Assembly: GCF_026651875.1 (NCBI RefSeq)
Contig: NZ_CP104067.1
Span: 1,116,001 to 1,180,000 of the forward strand
DNA length: 64,000 bases
Direction of reading: 5' to 3'
Source of the DNA: Alicyclobacillus fastidiosus
GTDB lineage: Bacteria; Bacillota; Bacilli; Alicyclobacillales; Alicyclobacillaceae
A program made the position numbers and the translations under genes. Under the pieces are notes generated by a model. That model saw nothing but the letters and a program-made list of their open reading frames with translations, did not search any database and was not told the DNA's origin. This document shows, piece by piece, positions 46,328-55,492 of this stretch; positions within the stretch are counted from its first letter, which is position 1; the number at the start of each line of letters is the position of its first letter.

Positions 46328-47242
46328 CTAAACAGCTTGATTCTCCTCCTCTATAGCGATAACCTCCCTTACTGCTTCTATGAACGATAATATAATTGGT
46401 GATAGCCACTTGTCTTTATGCCATAACATCTGTGTGTATACGTGCAAGTCCGGAATTTGCCACGGAAGAGCAACAAGTACGCCCCGTTCCACTTCGGCTT
46501 TTGTTACCATTTCGGGAAGAAAGGCAATACCGATTCCCGTAATTGCACATTGTTTAATAGCTTCAGCGTTTTGAAACTCCAAAAACGTAATACTATCGGT
46601 TCCCTCTTTCTCAAATGATCGGTCAAACATGGTTCGATAAGTACAACCCTTTTCGTTCGTTAGAAATACTTCCCCGTGAAAATCCTCCAGTTGTAGTGCG
46701 GTTCGTTTTGCGAGGGGATGGTCTGGAGCGACGAAAAAGCGGAAAGTTTCTTCCAGCAATGATTCCACTTCAAGTCCTGTTGAGCGAATGTGTTCGTCCA
46801 ACATAAAGACTATATCAGCCGTACCGTCAAAGAGCGTTTGCTTGAGTTGTTGATTTGGAACAGAGCGGAAGATGAGACGAACTCCCGAATGGCGCGAACG
46901 AAATAGGTGAAAGACCGCTGGAAGCCGGTAGGCGCAAAGAACCTCGTTAGCACTTATAGTTAGGGTGCCACTTAGATTGTTTTCATCATCAAGAACGACA
47001 CCGCGAGCTTCGTCCAATTTGTTTAGAACGCTTTGGATATGAATTAAAAAGCGATTACCTGCAGTTGTGAGAACGAGCTGCTTGCCCAAGCGATCAAAGA
47101 GATGAACCCCAAGTTCATCCTCCAATGCTTTTATCTGCATCGTGACGTTGGAGGGGACGTAGCTCAGCACTTCCGCAGCTCGACTGAAATTTAAAGTTGA
47201 TGCAACCGTGCGGAACGTAATCAGTTGACGCAATTCCATCAT
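46328..47242 (-). CDS. LysR-family transcriptional regulator
   Basis: About 304 residues: an N-terminal helix-turn-helix (FRTVASTLNFSRAAEVLSY, QIKALEDELGVHLFDR) and a substrate-binding domain. It is divergent from the MetX-like gene, with about 140 bases between starts, the usual LysR target arrangement. The second ATG pair is chosen because an AAGGGG site precedes it; a start seven codons earlier has none. Confidence 0.88.
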   Translation of the reverse strand: MMELRQLITFRTVASTLNFSRAAEVLSYVPSNVTMQIKALEDELGVHLFDRLGKQLVLTTAGNRFLIHIQSVLNKLDEARGVVLDDENNLSGTLTISANEVLCAYRLPAVFHLFRSRHSGVRLIFRSVPNQQLKQTLFDGTADIVFMLDEHIRSTGLEVESLLEETFRFFVAPDHPLAKRTALQLEDFHGEVFLTNEKGCTYRTMFDRSFEKEGTDSITFLEFQNAEAIKQCAITGIGIAFLPEMVTKAEVERGVLVALPWQIPDLHVYTQMLWHKDKWLSPIILSFIEAVREVIAIEEENQAV

Positions 47243-47382
47243 ACGAACCCCTTTTACTTTCAATATTAATGAATACCGCTTTCAATTTCATTCACTTTTA
47301 TTGAAGGTATCACAGGCCTATATTAAGTACAAGAAACGCGGTTTACATGTCCGGTTTAATTTTTGATGGGAGCGACCACGCG

Positions 47383-48402
47383 ATGGATTATGAAATTTTT
47401 GATTTAGGTGACGTTACCTTGCAATCAGGAGTGACGTTACCAAGTGCTTTTCTTGCATATAAGACTTATGGAAAATTAAATGAAAACAAAGATAATGTCA
47501 TCGTCTACCCAACTGCTTTTGGCGACCAGCATGTCCAGAATGAGTGGTTGATTGGAGACGGTATGGCACTAAATCCGCAGAAATATTTTATTATCGTTCC
47601 AAATCTGCTAGGCAACGGATTATCTTCATCTCCCAGTAACACGCCGCCACCATTCGATCGCGCTAATTTTCCGCAGGTAACCATCTATGACAACGTTAAA
47701 TTGCAGTATCGTCTCGTCACCGAAAAATTTAGCATTCAAAAGATTGCTCTCGTAGTTGGATGGTCCATGGGAGGCATTCAGTCATTTCAATGGGGAGCAA
47801 GTTATCCTGACATGGTGGAGCGAATTGCACCTTTCGCTGGGACAGCTAGGACTTGGCCCCATACCTTTGTGGTCTTGGATGGAATGAAAGCTCCGCTCAT
47901 GGCTGCAGTAGACTTCGATTCAAGTAAATTACATCAGTTGACTTCTGCAGACATGCGCCCTGTGGGCCGTGTGTATGCAGGATGGGGCTTATCACAGGCA
48001 TTTTACAGAGAGGAACTTTATCGTGAACTGGGATATGACTCATTGGCGGATTTTGTGGCTGGCGTCTGGGAAGATAGCTTTATGAAGATGGACCCGCACA
48101 ATGTCCTGGCCATGTTATGGACTGGACAATTTGCAGATATTAGCGCAAACCCCTGCTATAATGGAGACTTCGAAGCGGCGCTCAAAAATATTAAAGCGCT
48201 TGCCTGCATCATGCCAGGGAGTACAGATCTCTTCTGCACACTCCACGATAATGAGTACGAGGCTAAGTTTATACCTAATGCTGTTCTTAATCCTATAGAG
48301 TCGATTTGGGGCCATTTTGCAGGTCGCGGAATCAACAGTGCTGATAATAAATTGATTAATGAAAACCTAACACGCTTGTTGGCACTTCATATAAACGGAT
48401 AG
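47383..48402 (+). CDS. MetX-like alpha/beta-hydrolase acyltransferase
   Basis: About 340 residues of the homoserine O-acetyltransferase-like alpha/beta-hydrolase group. Catalytic residues are visible: Ser in GWSMGG, Asp in PGSTDLF and His in WGHFAG. The N-terminal VTLQSGVTLPSAFLAYKTYGKLN is typical. Members either acetylate homoserine or act as esterases; some required MetX residues cannot be confirmed by eye. The start with a GGGAG site is preferred to an ATG twelve codons earlier. It is probably controlled by the divergent LysR protein. Confidence 0.8.
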   Translation: MDYEIFDLGDVTLQSGVTLPSAFLAYKTYGKLNENKDNVIVYPTAFGDQHVQNEWLIGDGMALNPQKYFIIVPNLLGNGLSSSPSNTPPPFDRANFPQVTIYDNVKLQYRLVTEKFSIQKIALVVGWSMGGIQSFQWGASYPDMVERIAPFAGTARTWPHTFVVLDGMKAPLMAAVDFDSSKLHQLTSADMRPVGRVYAGWGLSQAFYREELYRELGYDSLADFVAGVWEDSFMKMDPHNVLAMLWTGQFADISANPCYNGDFEAALKNIKALACIMPGSTDLFCTLHDNEYEAKFIPNAVLNPIESIWGHFAGRGINSADNKLINENLTRLLALHING

Positions 48403-48624
48403 ATCATCCTTCGTGATGGTTCACCTTGTTCGGAATGGCGTCATTCGCCGGTGCTAGCGCAGAGATCGCTGTACAGGTCAATTGACCATTTCCATCTCGA
48501 AGCTACGTGTAACGTCCACGGATGCGGTTTATCGTTCGGTATGATCTAGGATAATTAGCTCCTAACGCGCAGTACATTGTGAAGGCTAGACGAAGTTATG
48601 CGTTTTTAGGTTGGAGGTAACTAT

Positions 48625-49917
48625 ATGCCACTATTTGAACTTGGATTCCCGGAACTCGGGGAGGGCCTGCATGAGGGTCGAATCAGTAAATGGCTCGTTC
48701 AGCCAGGAGACACCATTCAGGAAGACGATGCAATTGCTGAAGTGGAAAACGACAAATCTCTCGTTGAACTCCCGTCTCCGGTGAGTGGAAAAGTTGTCGA
48801 AATCAAGGTCGGGGACGGCATCACGTGTGTCGTTGGAGATATCATTGTCAGCATTGAGGTTGCTGACGACGTACAATTGGATGGCGCAGAAGGGGGTAAC
48901 AAATCGTCAACTCCCCCGGCGAATGCACACACTCCCGCTATACAGAGTTCGGCATCTGCTAGTGTTTCAGAGCCAGAGGCAGTTCCGGAAAAGAGCGCTG
49001 CCGTCGACGTTCTGGCAATGCCAGTCGTACGTCGGTATGCTCGAGAGCAAGGAGTAAATATTGCATCTGTCCATGGCACGGGAAACAACGGCAAGGTAAC
49101 CACGGCGGATATTGATGGTTTCATGAAAAGACAGGCAGCGGCTCTAACCCAATTATCGAACTCAGTAAGCACTCACAGAACGCCGTCCTCGACAATTGCA
49201 CAGGCCCGCGGCGAGGAGAGCGAAGAACGCGTAGCATTGCCGATGATCCGTCAGGCGATTGCTCGTACGGTGGTCAAGAGTAAGTACACGGCACCTCACG
49301 TGACACTGATGGACGAGATCGACGTAACTGAACTCGTCAAGTTGCGCAAGGAAGTCAAACCTGTCGCCGAGGCTCGCGGCGTTAAGATTAGTTATCTTCC
49401 GTTCATCGTGAAGGCGCTGATCGTCGCTTTGCGATACCGCCCTCAATTGAACTCGTCGTTTGACGAAGCGAAACAGGAACTTGTACTGAAACACTACTAT
49501 CATATCGGCATTATGACAGATACGGACCGCGGTCTTCTCGTTCCCGTCGTCAAACACGCTGATAAGAAAAACATGTGGGATATCGCGCAAGAGATCAACG
49601 TTCTCGCGGCACGTGGCCGAAGTGGGAAACTGTCCCTGGGCGAGATGAAGGGCAGTACCATCTCAATTACGAATATTGGTTCCGTTGGCGGTATGTTCTT
49701 CACCCCGATTATCAACTATCCTGAGGTCGCGATTCTTGGTGTAGGCCGCATCACGGAGAAACCTGTGTTTCGCGATGGGGAATTTGCAGTCGGACAAATG
49801 ATGTCGCTCTCGTTAAGTTTCGATCACCGCATAATTGACGGCGCACTGGGGCAACAATTTATCAATGATATCAAACGTCTGTTGGAATATCCTTATCTGT
49901 TACTTTTGGACGTATAA
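48625..49917 (+). CDS. 2-oxo acid dehydrogenase E2 (dihydrolipoyl acyltransferase)
   Basis: The 430-residue protein has a lipoyl domain (lysine in ENDKSLVEL near residue 43), a Pro/Ala/Ser linker, a peripheral subunit-binding domain (AMPVVRRYAREQGV...GTGNNGKVTTADI) and a catalytic domain with the SFDHRIIDG histidine. It is the acyl-transferring core of a pyruvate, branched-chain or acetoin dehydrogenase complex. No E1 or E3 genes are next to it. An IS1111-type element begins about 100 bases after its stop, so a following E3 gene may have been lost or displaced. Confidence 0.9.
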   Translation: MPLFELGFPELGEGLHEGRISKWLVQPGDTIQEDDAIAEVENDKSLVELPSPVSGKVVEIKVGDGITCVVGDIIVSIEVADDVQLDGAEGGNKSSTPPANAHTPAIQSSASASVSEPEAVPEKSAAVDVLAMPVVRRYAREQGVNIASVHGTGNNGKVTTADIDGFMKRQAAALTQLSNSVSTHRTPSSTIAQARGEESEERVALPMIRQAIARTVVKSKYTAPHVTLMDEIDVTELVKLRKEVKPVAEARGVKISYLPFIVKALIVALRYRPQLNSSFDEAKQELVLKHYYHIGIMTDTDRGLLVPVVKHADKKNMWDIAQEINVLAARGRSGKLSLGEMKGSTISITNIGSVGGMFFTPIINYPEVAILGVGRITEKPVFRDGEFAVGQMMSLSLSFDHRIIDGALGQQFINDIKRLLEYPYLLLLDV

Positions 49918-50015
49918 GCAATGGTTCACTGGGGCAGATTATACTCTCTCAGTGATAAAACTCAATTCTCTATTCAGATTTCTAAACGTGACGCTATTGC
50001 ATGTTACTGCCCGCT

Positions 50016-50298
50016 GATATGAACGACACCTGTCAAGCCCCGTGTCGCGATGGGGTTAAAGGCTCGGCCCGAAGGCAAGGTTCGTCGACGGTTGGCAGAC
50101 TGATATACGCGGGTTGGTTACCGCATTTCGTACCTCCGTCAAAGGGCTGCCTCGGACTAGTCACGTGCGTCAGGTTATTACCTTGCACAAACGGGCAACG
50201 AGGGTTCCCTGTACCGGATTCCTCTGCCTTCAGGCCCAACCTTTAACCCATTTCTTGAATTGTTTTTTGTGTGCTATCTACTACATTGAGCCAAATAG
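50016..50298 (-). ncRNA. Candidate seekRNA/bridge RNA region of element B
   Basis: The 283 bases after the transposase hold no gene but share blocks with element A in the same order: AACCC-CGTT-(variable)-TTTGTGC-AGGTA, GACGGAG, GGTAACCAACCC-CG-ATATCAG, ACCGTCGA and TTGCCTTCGGGCCGAG. The 6-base variable block (GCCCGT here, TTCTTC in element A) inside a fixed frame is where a target guide would be expected. ATATCAG again equals the element's right tip. Confidence 0.65.
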
Positions 50299-51426
50299 TT
50301 ACATAGCCTGCGATGTCTCCATCGCATTCTCTACCTCACATGCAATTGCCCATATGAAACCAAGTAGTTCTCTCGATACCGATGTCACTGCCACATTGTG
50401 ATGCTTTCCTCTTGATACCATCCTCGTGTATTTCCGGTGTAGCCTGTCCTGTGCTCTCCATGCAATGTCCTGCACTTTCGGACTCTGTCCCTCTTGCCGT
50501 TTCTTGATCGCTCTCTTGACCGCTGGCTTATATCTATAGCACCAGGCCGCCTCACCGAGCACTCGTCGTAAGTGGGAATTTCCCGTCTTTGTGATTCCAC
50601 CTTGCCACCTGGATGAGCCACTCGAGTACTCTCTGGGTACCAAGCCTGCATATGCCATTAACTGCTTTGGATTACGGAACCTCTTAAACTCTCCAATTTC
50701 AGCAACCAACGAAGTGGCTACAACTTCTGCCACACCACGTAGCGTTTGCAGTGCCTGAATCACCGGAGCACGCTCACTTTCTGTTGCCTCCAAATGAATA
50801 GCAGCCTCTAAACGACTGACTCGCCCGTCGATTTCCTGTAAGTGATGCCGATACTCCTGGAACACGACTTGCTCTCGACGGTCCGTCCAACTCAGTCCAT
50901 CTAACCAACGCTCATACATCTTTCCCCAAGCTCGAAGCTTGGTTTGTGGACGCCTGTCATGTCTTAGAAGAAACTTTGACAGTTGGTGTCTTGCCCTGAG
51001 TCTATCTTCAATGGCATCCTCTCGAGCTCGTACCAAGTCCCGTAATGATTCGTTCTCTTCACTCGGTACAAACACCGAAGTTAACTCCCCAGCTCGGAAC
51101 AACTGTGCCAGTCGTAATGCGTCACGTTTGTCCGTTTTCACCCTATCCCCCTGTCTGATGGGGATAAGAGAAGGTGCAATAACTGTACAAGACAAATCCA
51201 TTGCGTGTAACAACCGATAAAGTCCGTACCCAGTTGGACCGGCCTCATAGCAGAATTCCAGCTGAACATCTTCGTCTCCCAATTGACGAACCAGGTTACG
51301 GATCGCCTCTACCGTGTGTGGAATCATCCCAACAAACCGAGAATCTTTTCTTCCTTCGTCAGCGACTGCAACTGCGATTTTCTCCTTAGACACATCCAAA
51401 CCAACAAACTTTGTGGTAGTCTTCAT
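50299..51426 (-). CDS. IS110-family transposase (element B)
   Basis: About 375 residues, intact, with the DEDD motif LDVSKEK, TDKRDALRLAQL and a C-terminal Transposase_20 domain including the Ser in SSGSSRWQGG. The ATG used has a GAAGGAG site; a start 14 codons earlier has none. It is related to, but clearly different from, the transposase of element A. Confidence 0.93.
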   Translation of the reverse strand: MKTTTKFVGLDVSKEKIAVAVADEGRKDSRFVGMIPHTVEAIRNLVRQLGDEDVQLEFCYEAGPTGYGLYRLLHAMDLSCTVIAPSLIPIRQGDRVKTDKRDALRLAQLFRAGELTSVFVPSEENESLRDLVRAREDAIEDRLRARHQLSKFLLRHDRRPQTKLRAWGKMYERWLDGLSWTDRREQVVFQEYRHHLQEIDGRVSRLEAAIHLEATESERAPVIQALQTLRGVAEVVATSLVAEIGEFKRFRNPKQLMAYAGLVPREYSSGSSRWQGGITKTGNSHLRRVLGEAAWCYRYKPAVKRAIKKRQEGQSPKVQDIAWRAQDRLHRKYTRMVSRGKHHNVAVTSVSRELLGFIWAIACEVENAMETSQAM

Positions 51427-51647
51427 AGTATCGGCTCCTTCGTATGTGGCTCTGCACTGGTTTCTCAAGATTCAGTGTAATCCAAGACCTACGAAATGGG
51501 GCCGGTGTCGTTCATTATGACTAGCGCAAGAGCGAAGCCTCTTGCTTCACTGCATATTCTTTCATGGCGGACTATTATCCGTGCCGTTTGTGAACGGTGA
51601 GCAGTCTTCATTTATTCATCCGGCGTTTTTCATACATGTCGTGAAAT

Positions 51648-51899
51648 TCAGTCCTCAACGGGCTCCTTCCATAGTTGGCTTTTATTCGGGATGTTCTTGA
51701 TTAGACTTAATGGATTTAATCCCATTTCTTTTGCCATCTTTACTGTTTCGTCGGTCAACCTACACCGAGCTTTCGCTTCTCGCCAGCGTTCCGCTTTGGT
51801 GTCCGGATTGGTCAAATCCGGTCCTCCATTCCCATGCCACTTTATTAACAACATGACGTTCGTCAACGGGTTAATTTTATATTGTTTTGTTCCAGCCAC
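51648..51899 (-). CDS. Small conserved hypothetical protein
   Basis: An 83-residue protein, helical and basic, with the stretch RCRLTDETVKMAKEMGLNP followed by SLIKNIPNKSQLWKEPVED. I recall similar small proteins in Bacilli without an assigned role. GTG start inside the end of the UPF0158 gene, which it overlaps by 37 bases in another frame. The overlap suggests translational coupling and a joint function. Confidence 0.65.
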   Translation of the reverse strand: MAGTKQYKINPLTNVMLLIKWHGNGGPDLTNPDTKAERWREAKARCRLTDETVKMAKEMGLNPLSLIKNIPNKSQLWKEPVED

Positions 51900-52294
51900 T
51901 CCAAAACAGCACGCTGGTGCGCTTCCCGCTCAAATTCAAACCACCGATTCCGTTCTTCCGGAAAATCGGATATCACATCTTTGAAACCACGGAACGGTTT
52001 CCTCCTATGTAGTGCTTCTTCAAGTGCCTCCCCAAGCACCTTAGAGGTTACAGTGGACGCAAATTCAGTCATCAAATGGTACGCGGTATCAGAGTCAATT
52101 TTCGGAACGTGAATGTACCGATCGTTAAACTCTAATTCCTCGTCCCACTCTTCATCCCGCTCACCGGTAAGCACCGGGTCGAGTCGCACGATGATCTCCC
52201 CGGTCTCAACATCTAGGAAATGATCGATTTCGTCGTTATTCATGGAATACGCATCACACAGCTCATTTAAATCCGTTTTGATTGAACGCATCAT
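51863..52294 (-). CDS. UPF0158-family protein
   Basis: About 143 residues, acidic, with the LDVETGEIIVRLDP start and the later RGFKDVISDFPEERNRWFEFE and RAVLEWLE stretches typical of the UPF0158 family. Function is unknown. The ATG after an AAGGAGGG site is used; a start 21 codons earlier is rejected. It heads a two-gene unit with the small protein that overlaps its end. Confidence 0.8.
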   Translation of the reverse strand: MMRSIKTDLNELCDAYSMNNDEIDHFLDVETGEIIVRLDPVLTGERDEEWDEELEFNDRYIHVPKIDSDTAYHLMTEFASTVTSKVLGEALEEALHRRKPFRGFKDVISDFPEERNRWFEFEREAHQRAVLEWLEQNNIKLTR

Positions 52295-52426
52295 GGATCC
52301 CTCCTTGTCTCCGTGTACCGAGTGATTATGTCCATTATACAAATTCTTCAAAAACATTGTGGGTTTACACCACTATGTCATGACCATTCTGTTGATGGGA
52401 GAGTTGCCATAAGGAGGTATGTGAAG

Positions 52427-53269
52427 ATGAAGTTATCGATAGCATCCGAGACATTCTTGAGCGTTCGAAATCAAGAGGGCTTTTCAAGACAGACTATTCG
52501 CGCGTATCGTTTGCAACACAAGCTTCTGATCCGTGACGTTGGCGACATGGAAATCGCAGACGTGACACTTCAGACGCTGCGGGATCATCTCAATAACAAC
52601 GGACATCTCAAGCCAGCAAGTCTTGGACATAAGATTCGCGCAATCAAGAGCCTGTTTAACTGGTTGACTGAGGAAGAGTTAGTCTCACGGAACCCCACCC
52701 TCAAGTTAAAGGAACCAAAACGCGGTAAACGTGTTCCAAAAGCCCTGACCATAGAAGAACTGGAGATGCTCCGAGACTCGTGTTTGAATCCCTTGGAGCA
52801 CGCACTTGTCGAGTTTTCGTTTGCGACCGGCTGTCGTGTAGCAGAACTTCAGCGCGTGAACTGCGTCGACATTGACTGGCAACGGAGTGCAGTCAACGTT
52901 CTGGGTAAAGGGAACAAGGAGCGCGAAGTTTACTTTGGTGCAAAAGCCTGTATATGGTTGCAGCGCTATATAGAGCAAAGATCCGACAGTGACCGTGCTC
53001 TCTTTGTGACGGTACGCAAGCCACACCGAATGTCCATTCACCAAATCCAGTACGTCTTTAAACGGATTGTAAGGCGATGCGGTTTAGAGGAGCGCGTTAG
53101 CTCGCATAAAATGCGGCATACTCTGGCAACAGTCCTAATTAACCAAGGAGCACCGCTAGTCGCTGTACAGTCGATTCTGGGTCACGAGAAGCCGGAAACA
53201 ACACAACTTTATGCCGCTCTCAGTGGCTCGACACGTCAGCAGTCTTATCAACGGTACTTCGTTCAGTGA
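52427..53269 (+). CDS. Tyrosine recombinase/integrase (XerD-like)
   Basis: The 280-residue protein has an N-terminal SAM-like core-binding domain (residues about 1-90) and a catalytic domain. The catalytic residues are visible: Arg (TGCRVAEL), Lys in the beta hairpin (GKGNKER), HxxR (HKMRHTLAT), His (LGHEKPE) and Tyr in TTQLYAAL. ATG start with an AAGGAGGT site. It is not flanked by phage or integron genes; it could be the integrase of the island or a domesticated recombinase. Confidence 0.88.
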   Translation: MKLSIASETFLSVRNQEGFSRQTIRAYRLQHKLLIRDVGDMEIADVTLQTLRDHLNNNGHLKPASLGHKIRAIKSLFNWLTEEELVSRNPTLKLKEPKRGKRVPKALTIEELEMLRDSCLNPLEHALVEFSFATGCRVAELQRVNCVDIDWQRSAVNVLGKGNKEREVYFGAKACIWLQRYIEQRSDSDRALFVTVRKPHRMSIHQIQYVFKRIVRRCGLEERVSSHKMRHTLATVLINQGAPLVAVQSILGHEKPETTQLYAALSGSTRQQSYQRYFVQ

Positions 53270-53394
53270 TATCGAAGGGTTTGGATTACGACACGGTTCT
53301 CCAAACCCCAAGCAATGTGTGTGGTAAAATATTCAATCAATACAGTGCGTTTCGGTGCTAAACGGGCAGTAATGTTGATTATGGGAGGGGTTCC

Positions 53395-53838
53395 GTGAAA
53401 TACGCAAAAGAATTGCTCTGGGTTCTGCTTCCTTTTGCGATTGGGTGGGGTGGTCTATATTTTATCCCTGCACCGCTACTAAGTCAGTTCATCATCGTTA
53501 TGTTTTGGTTTTGGGTCGGTAGAAGGTTCGCTGGACTTAACATGTCGAAGATACGGAGCTTTGCACTTGGCAATAGTGTATGGGGGATATGTCTCGTTAT
53601 ATTCATTTGGCAGTTTTTACTCGAATCAGAAGCTCACAGAAACACATTGTTAGAGTTGATATCGAAGTATTACATGTCGTCATTCTATTGGCTTACACAC
53701 GTGCTTCCCAGTATGGTTAATACCAACTTAACCACGTTGACTGTCACGATCCTCAGTTTAATAGGGTACTTCTTAATGCTTGTCGTGTTTACCCTCGGGT
53801 TTTCATTGGGAAGGCATAAACACACGCCTGCTTCTTGA
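53395..53838 (+). CDS. Hypothetical membrane protein
   Basis: A 147-residue protein with four likely membrane helices and a short basic tail (GRHKHTPAS). GTG start with a GGGAGGGG site. No family recognised. The IS110 copy 2 begins immediately after its stop codon. Confidence 0.65.
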   Translation: MKYAKELLWVLLPFAIGWGGLYFIPAPLLSQFIIVMFWFWVGRRFAGLNMSKIRSFALGNSVWGICLVIFIWQFLLESEAHRNTLLELISKYYMSSFYWLTHVLPSMVNTNLTTLTVTILSLIGYFLMLVVFTLGFSLGRHKHTPAS

Positions 53839-53840
53839 AC

Positions 53841-54086
53841 ATAAGACCCCCATGCCGCCTGGCGGCACCACAATCTATGAAAATGTAGATCCGTGATCTA
53901 CTATGTCGCTAGACAGCCACACGGAGCTCGTCGCCCCCTGGTACCACGAGTCCGTGCATAAGACGGAGTTGGCGACTTGGAGCACCACGATTTGTCGCTC
54001 CCGCTGTCGGGAAGCACGTACGGTAGAATTCCTATCGCATCGGTCGCCACGTGGCTGTACTTCTTTGGGTAAGGAGTGGCAGCATT
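53841..54086 (+). ncRNA. Candidate bridge RNA region of IS110 copy 2
   Basis: About 245 non-coding bases before the transposase. Visible hairpins are GCCGCCTGGCGGC, then GTAGATC-CGT-GATCTAC, then CACGGA-CTCGT with ACGAGTCCGTG, then GGAG-GCGAC with GTCGCTCC. The loop of the third holds TCGCCCCCT (53931-53939), complementary to the element's right tip AGGGGGCGA. Just after that stem CATAAGAC (53957-53964) equals the left tip and the base before it. The fourth stem opens with GACTTG, close to both insertion sites. This is the layout of an IS110 bridge RNA with donor and target loops. Confidence 0.7.
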
Positions 54087-55361
54087 ATGCAGGTTGTACA
54101 CGAGCGATGCTGCGGACTGGATGTCCACAAGAAGAAGGTCGTTGGTTGTGTGATCACGCCGGAGATAAAGGAGATTCGGACGTTCGGAACGATGACGGAT
54201 GACCTTGAGTCCCTCATAAAGTGGATTCTCGGTCATGAATGCACGCATGTGGCGATGGAAAGTACGGGCGTCTTTTGGAAGCCGATCTTCAACCTTCTCG
54301 AAGACAGGGATCTCGAGGCGTTGGTCGTCAATGCCCAGCACATCAAGCAGGTTCCGGGTCGAAAGACGGATGTTCGGGACGCTGAATGGATAGCGGACCT
54401 GCTGCGCCATGGCCTGCTCAAGGGGAGCTATATCCCTGACCGAAATCAGCGTGAACTTCGGGAACTGGTCCGGTACCGCAAGTCTCTCGTCCGGGAACGT
54501 GCCAATGAAGTCAACCGCCTCCAGAAAGTCCTTGAAGGAGCAAATATCAAATTGGCATCGGTGGCAAGTGATGTGGTTGGCGTATCGGGTCGAGCCATCC
54601 TCACTGAACTCATTGGTGGAAAAATGGATGAATCACGGCTCAAGGAGATCGTGAAGGGACGCCTCCGTAACAAGACCGCAGAACTGAAACGTGCATTGCA
54701 CGGTGTTGTTCGTCCGCACCAGCAGATGATGCTTGCTGTTCAGCTTCGGCACATCGATCACCTTGATGAGTTGATCGAGGAAGTGAGTGCTGAAATTGAG
54801 CAGCGGATGCGCCCTTTTGACGAAGATCTCCGGCGAATCCAGACGATACCTGGAATTGGCGAGCGGACGGCGGAACTGATACTGGCGGAGATCGGTACCG
54901 ACATGAGCAGGTTTCCAAGTGCGCAACACCTGGCGTCCTGGGCAGGAATGTGTCCAGGCAACAATGAAAGTGCGGGTAAACGACGAAGTGGCAAGACCCG
55001 CAAGGGAGATCCTTGGTTACGAGAAGCGTTAATCGAAGCCGCACGTGGCGCCGCCAGAACAAAGAATACCTATCTGTCCGCTAAGTATCACCGAATCGCT
55101 GCGCGTCGGGGATCCAAGAGAGCAGCCGTGGCAGTCGGTCACTACATGTTAATTATCATCTATCACATGCTGGTCAATCAGACAGAATACGAGGACCTTG
55201 GGCCAACGTACCACGAAGAGCGGAACCGAGAACGAGTTATCCGTCGTCACTTGTATTCTCTGGAGAAACTCGGTTTGACAGTCATAGTTCAACCAACTTC
55301 CTCTCGGGTTCGACAGTTACAACCCGTTTATAAGCATTTGTGGATAACCGGAATCCCGTAA
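54087..55361 (+). CDS. IS110 transposase with altered C-terminus (copy 2)
   Basis: The 424-residue frame starts [17 protein letters not shown] and carries [13 protein letters not shown] and a C-terminal domain with the Ser in [12 protein letters not shown]. In copy 1 the protein stops after VQPTS (about 405 residues). Here the IS1634-like insertion destroys that stop and adds 19 foreign residues ([13 protein letters not shown] and on). The core is intact, so it may still work. The start is the ATG beginning the DEDD domain; a longer frame begins 12 codons upstream. Confidence 0.9.
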   Translation: MQVVHERCCGLDVHKKKVVGCVITPEIKEIRTFGTMTDDLESLIKWILGHECTHVAMESTGVFWKPIFNLLEDRDLEALVVNAQHIKQVPGRKTDVRDAEWIADLLRHGLLKGSYIPDRNQRELRELVRYRKSLVRERANEVNRLQKVLEGANIKLASVASDVVGVSGRAILTELIGGKMDESRLKEIVKGRLRNKTAELKRALHGVVRPHQQMMLAVQLRHIDHLDELIEEVSAEIEQRMRPFDEDLRRIQTIPGIGERTAELILAEIGTDMSRFPSAQHLASWAGMCPGNNESAGKRRSGKTRKGDPWLREALIEAARGAARTKNTYLSAKYHRIAARRGSKRAAVAVGHYMLIIIYHMLVNQTEYEDLGPTYHEERNRERVIRRHLYSLEKLGLTVIVQPTSSRVRQLQPVYKHLWITGIP

Positions 55362-55452
55362 CGGCGCGGAATTCCGGTTATTTTATGTAGGCATTTTTAC
55401 GAAAAGTTGTAGACATGCGAATTTCTGTGGATAACTAGTATTGTTATCCACA
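55339..55452. promoter_or_regulatory. Three DnaA boxes upstream of the IS1634 transposase
   Basis: TGTGGATAA at 55339-55347 and 55426-55434, and TTATCCACA at 55444-55452; all are perfect consensus. The last two form an 11-base dyad (CTGTGGATAAC with GTTATCCACAG) about 40 bases before the transposase start. A fourth perfect box is at 57158-57166 beside the right end. Confidence 0.75.
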
Positions 55453-55492
55453 GTAGTTGACTTCGTAGAACATATGATTTTTAAATGTAGAC

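Larger units (their letters stand above)
50016..51522 (-). mobile_element. IS1111-type element B (IS110 family)
   Basis: About 1,507 bases. On the plus strand the left limit is CT-GAT-ATGAACGACACC and the right limit is GGTGTCGTTCAT-TATGA-CT. The 12-base inverted repeats lie three and five bases inside the flanking CT (AG on the coding strand), the same spacing as in element A. It shares the ATGAACGA core of the repeats with element A. The long non-coding end follows the transposase. Confidence 0.88.

Noticed and set aside
53903..54202. Frames of 99 codons in the 5' region of both IS110 copies
   Set aside because: They are shadows over the candidate bridge RNA and the transposase start; identical in both copies only because the copies are nearly identical.
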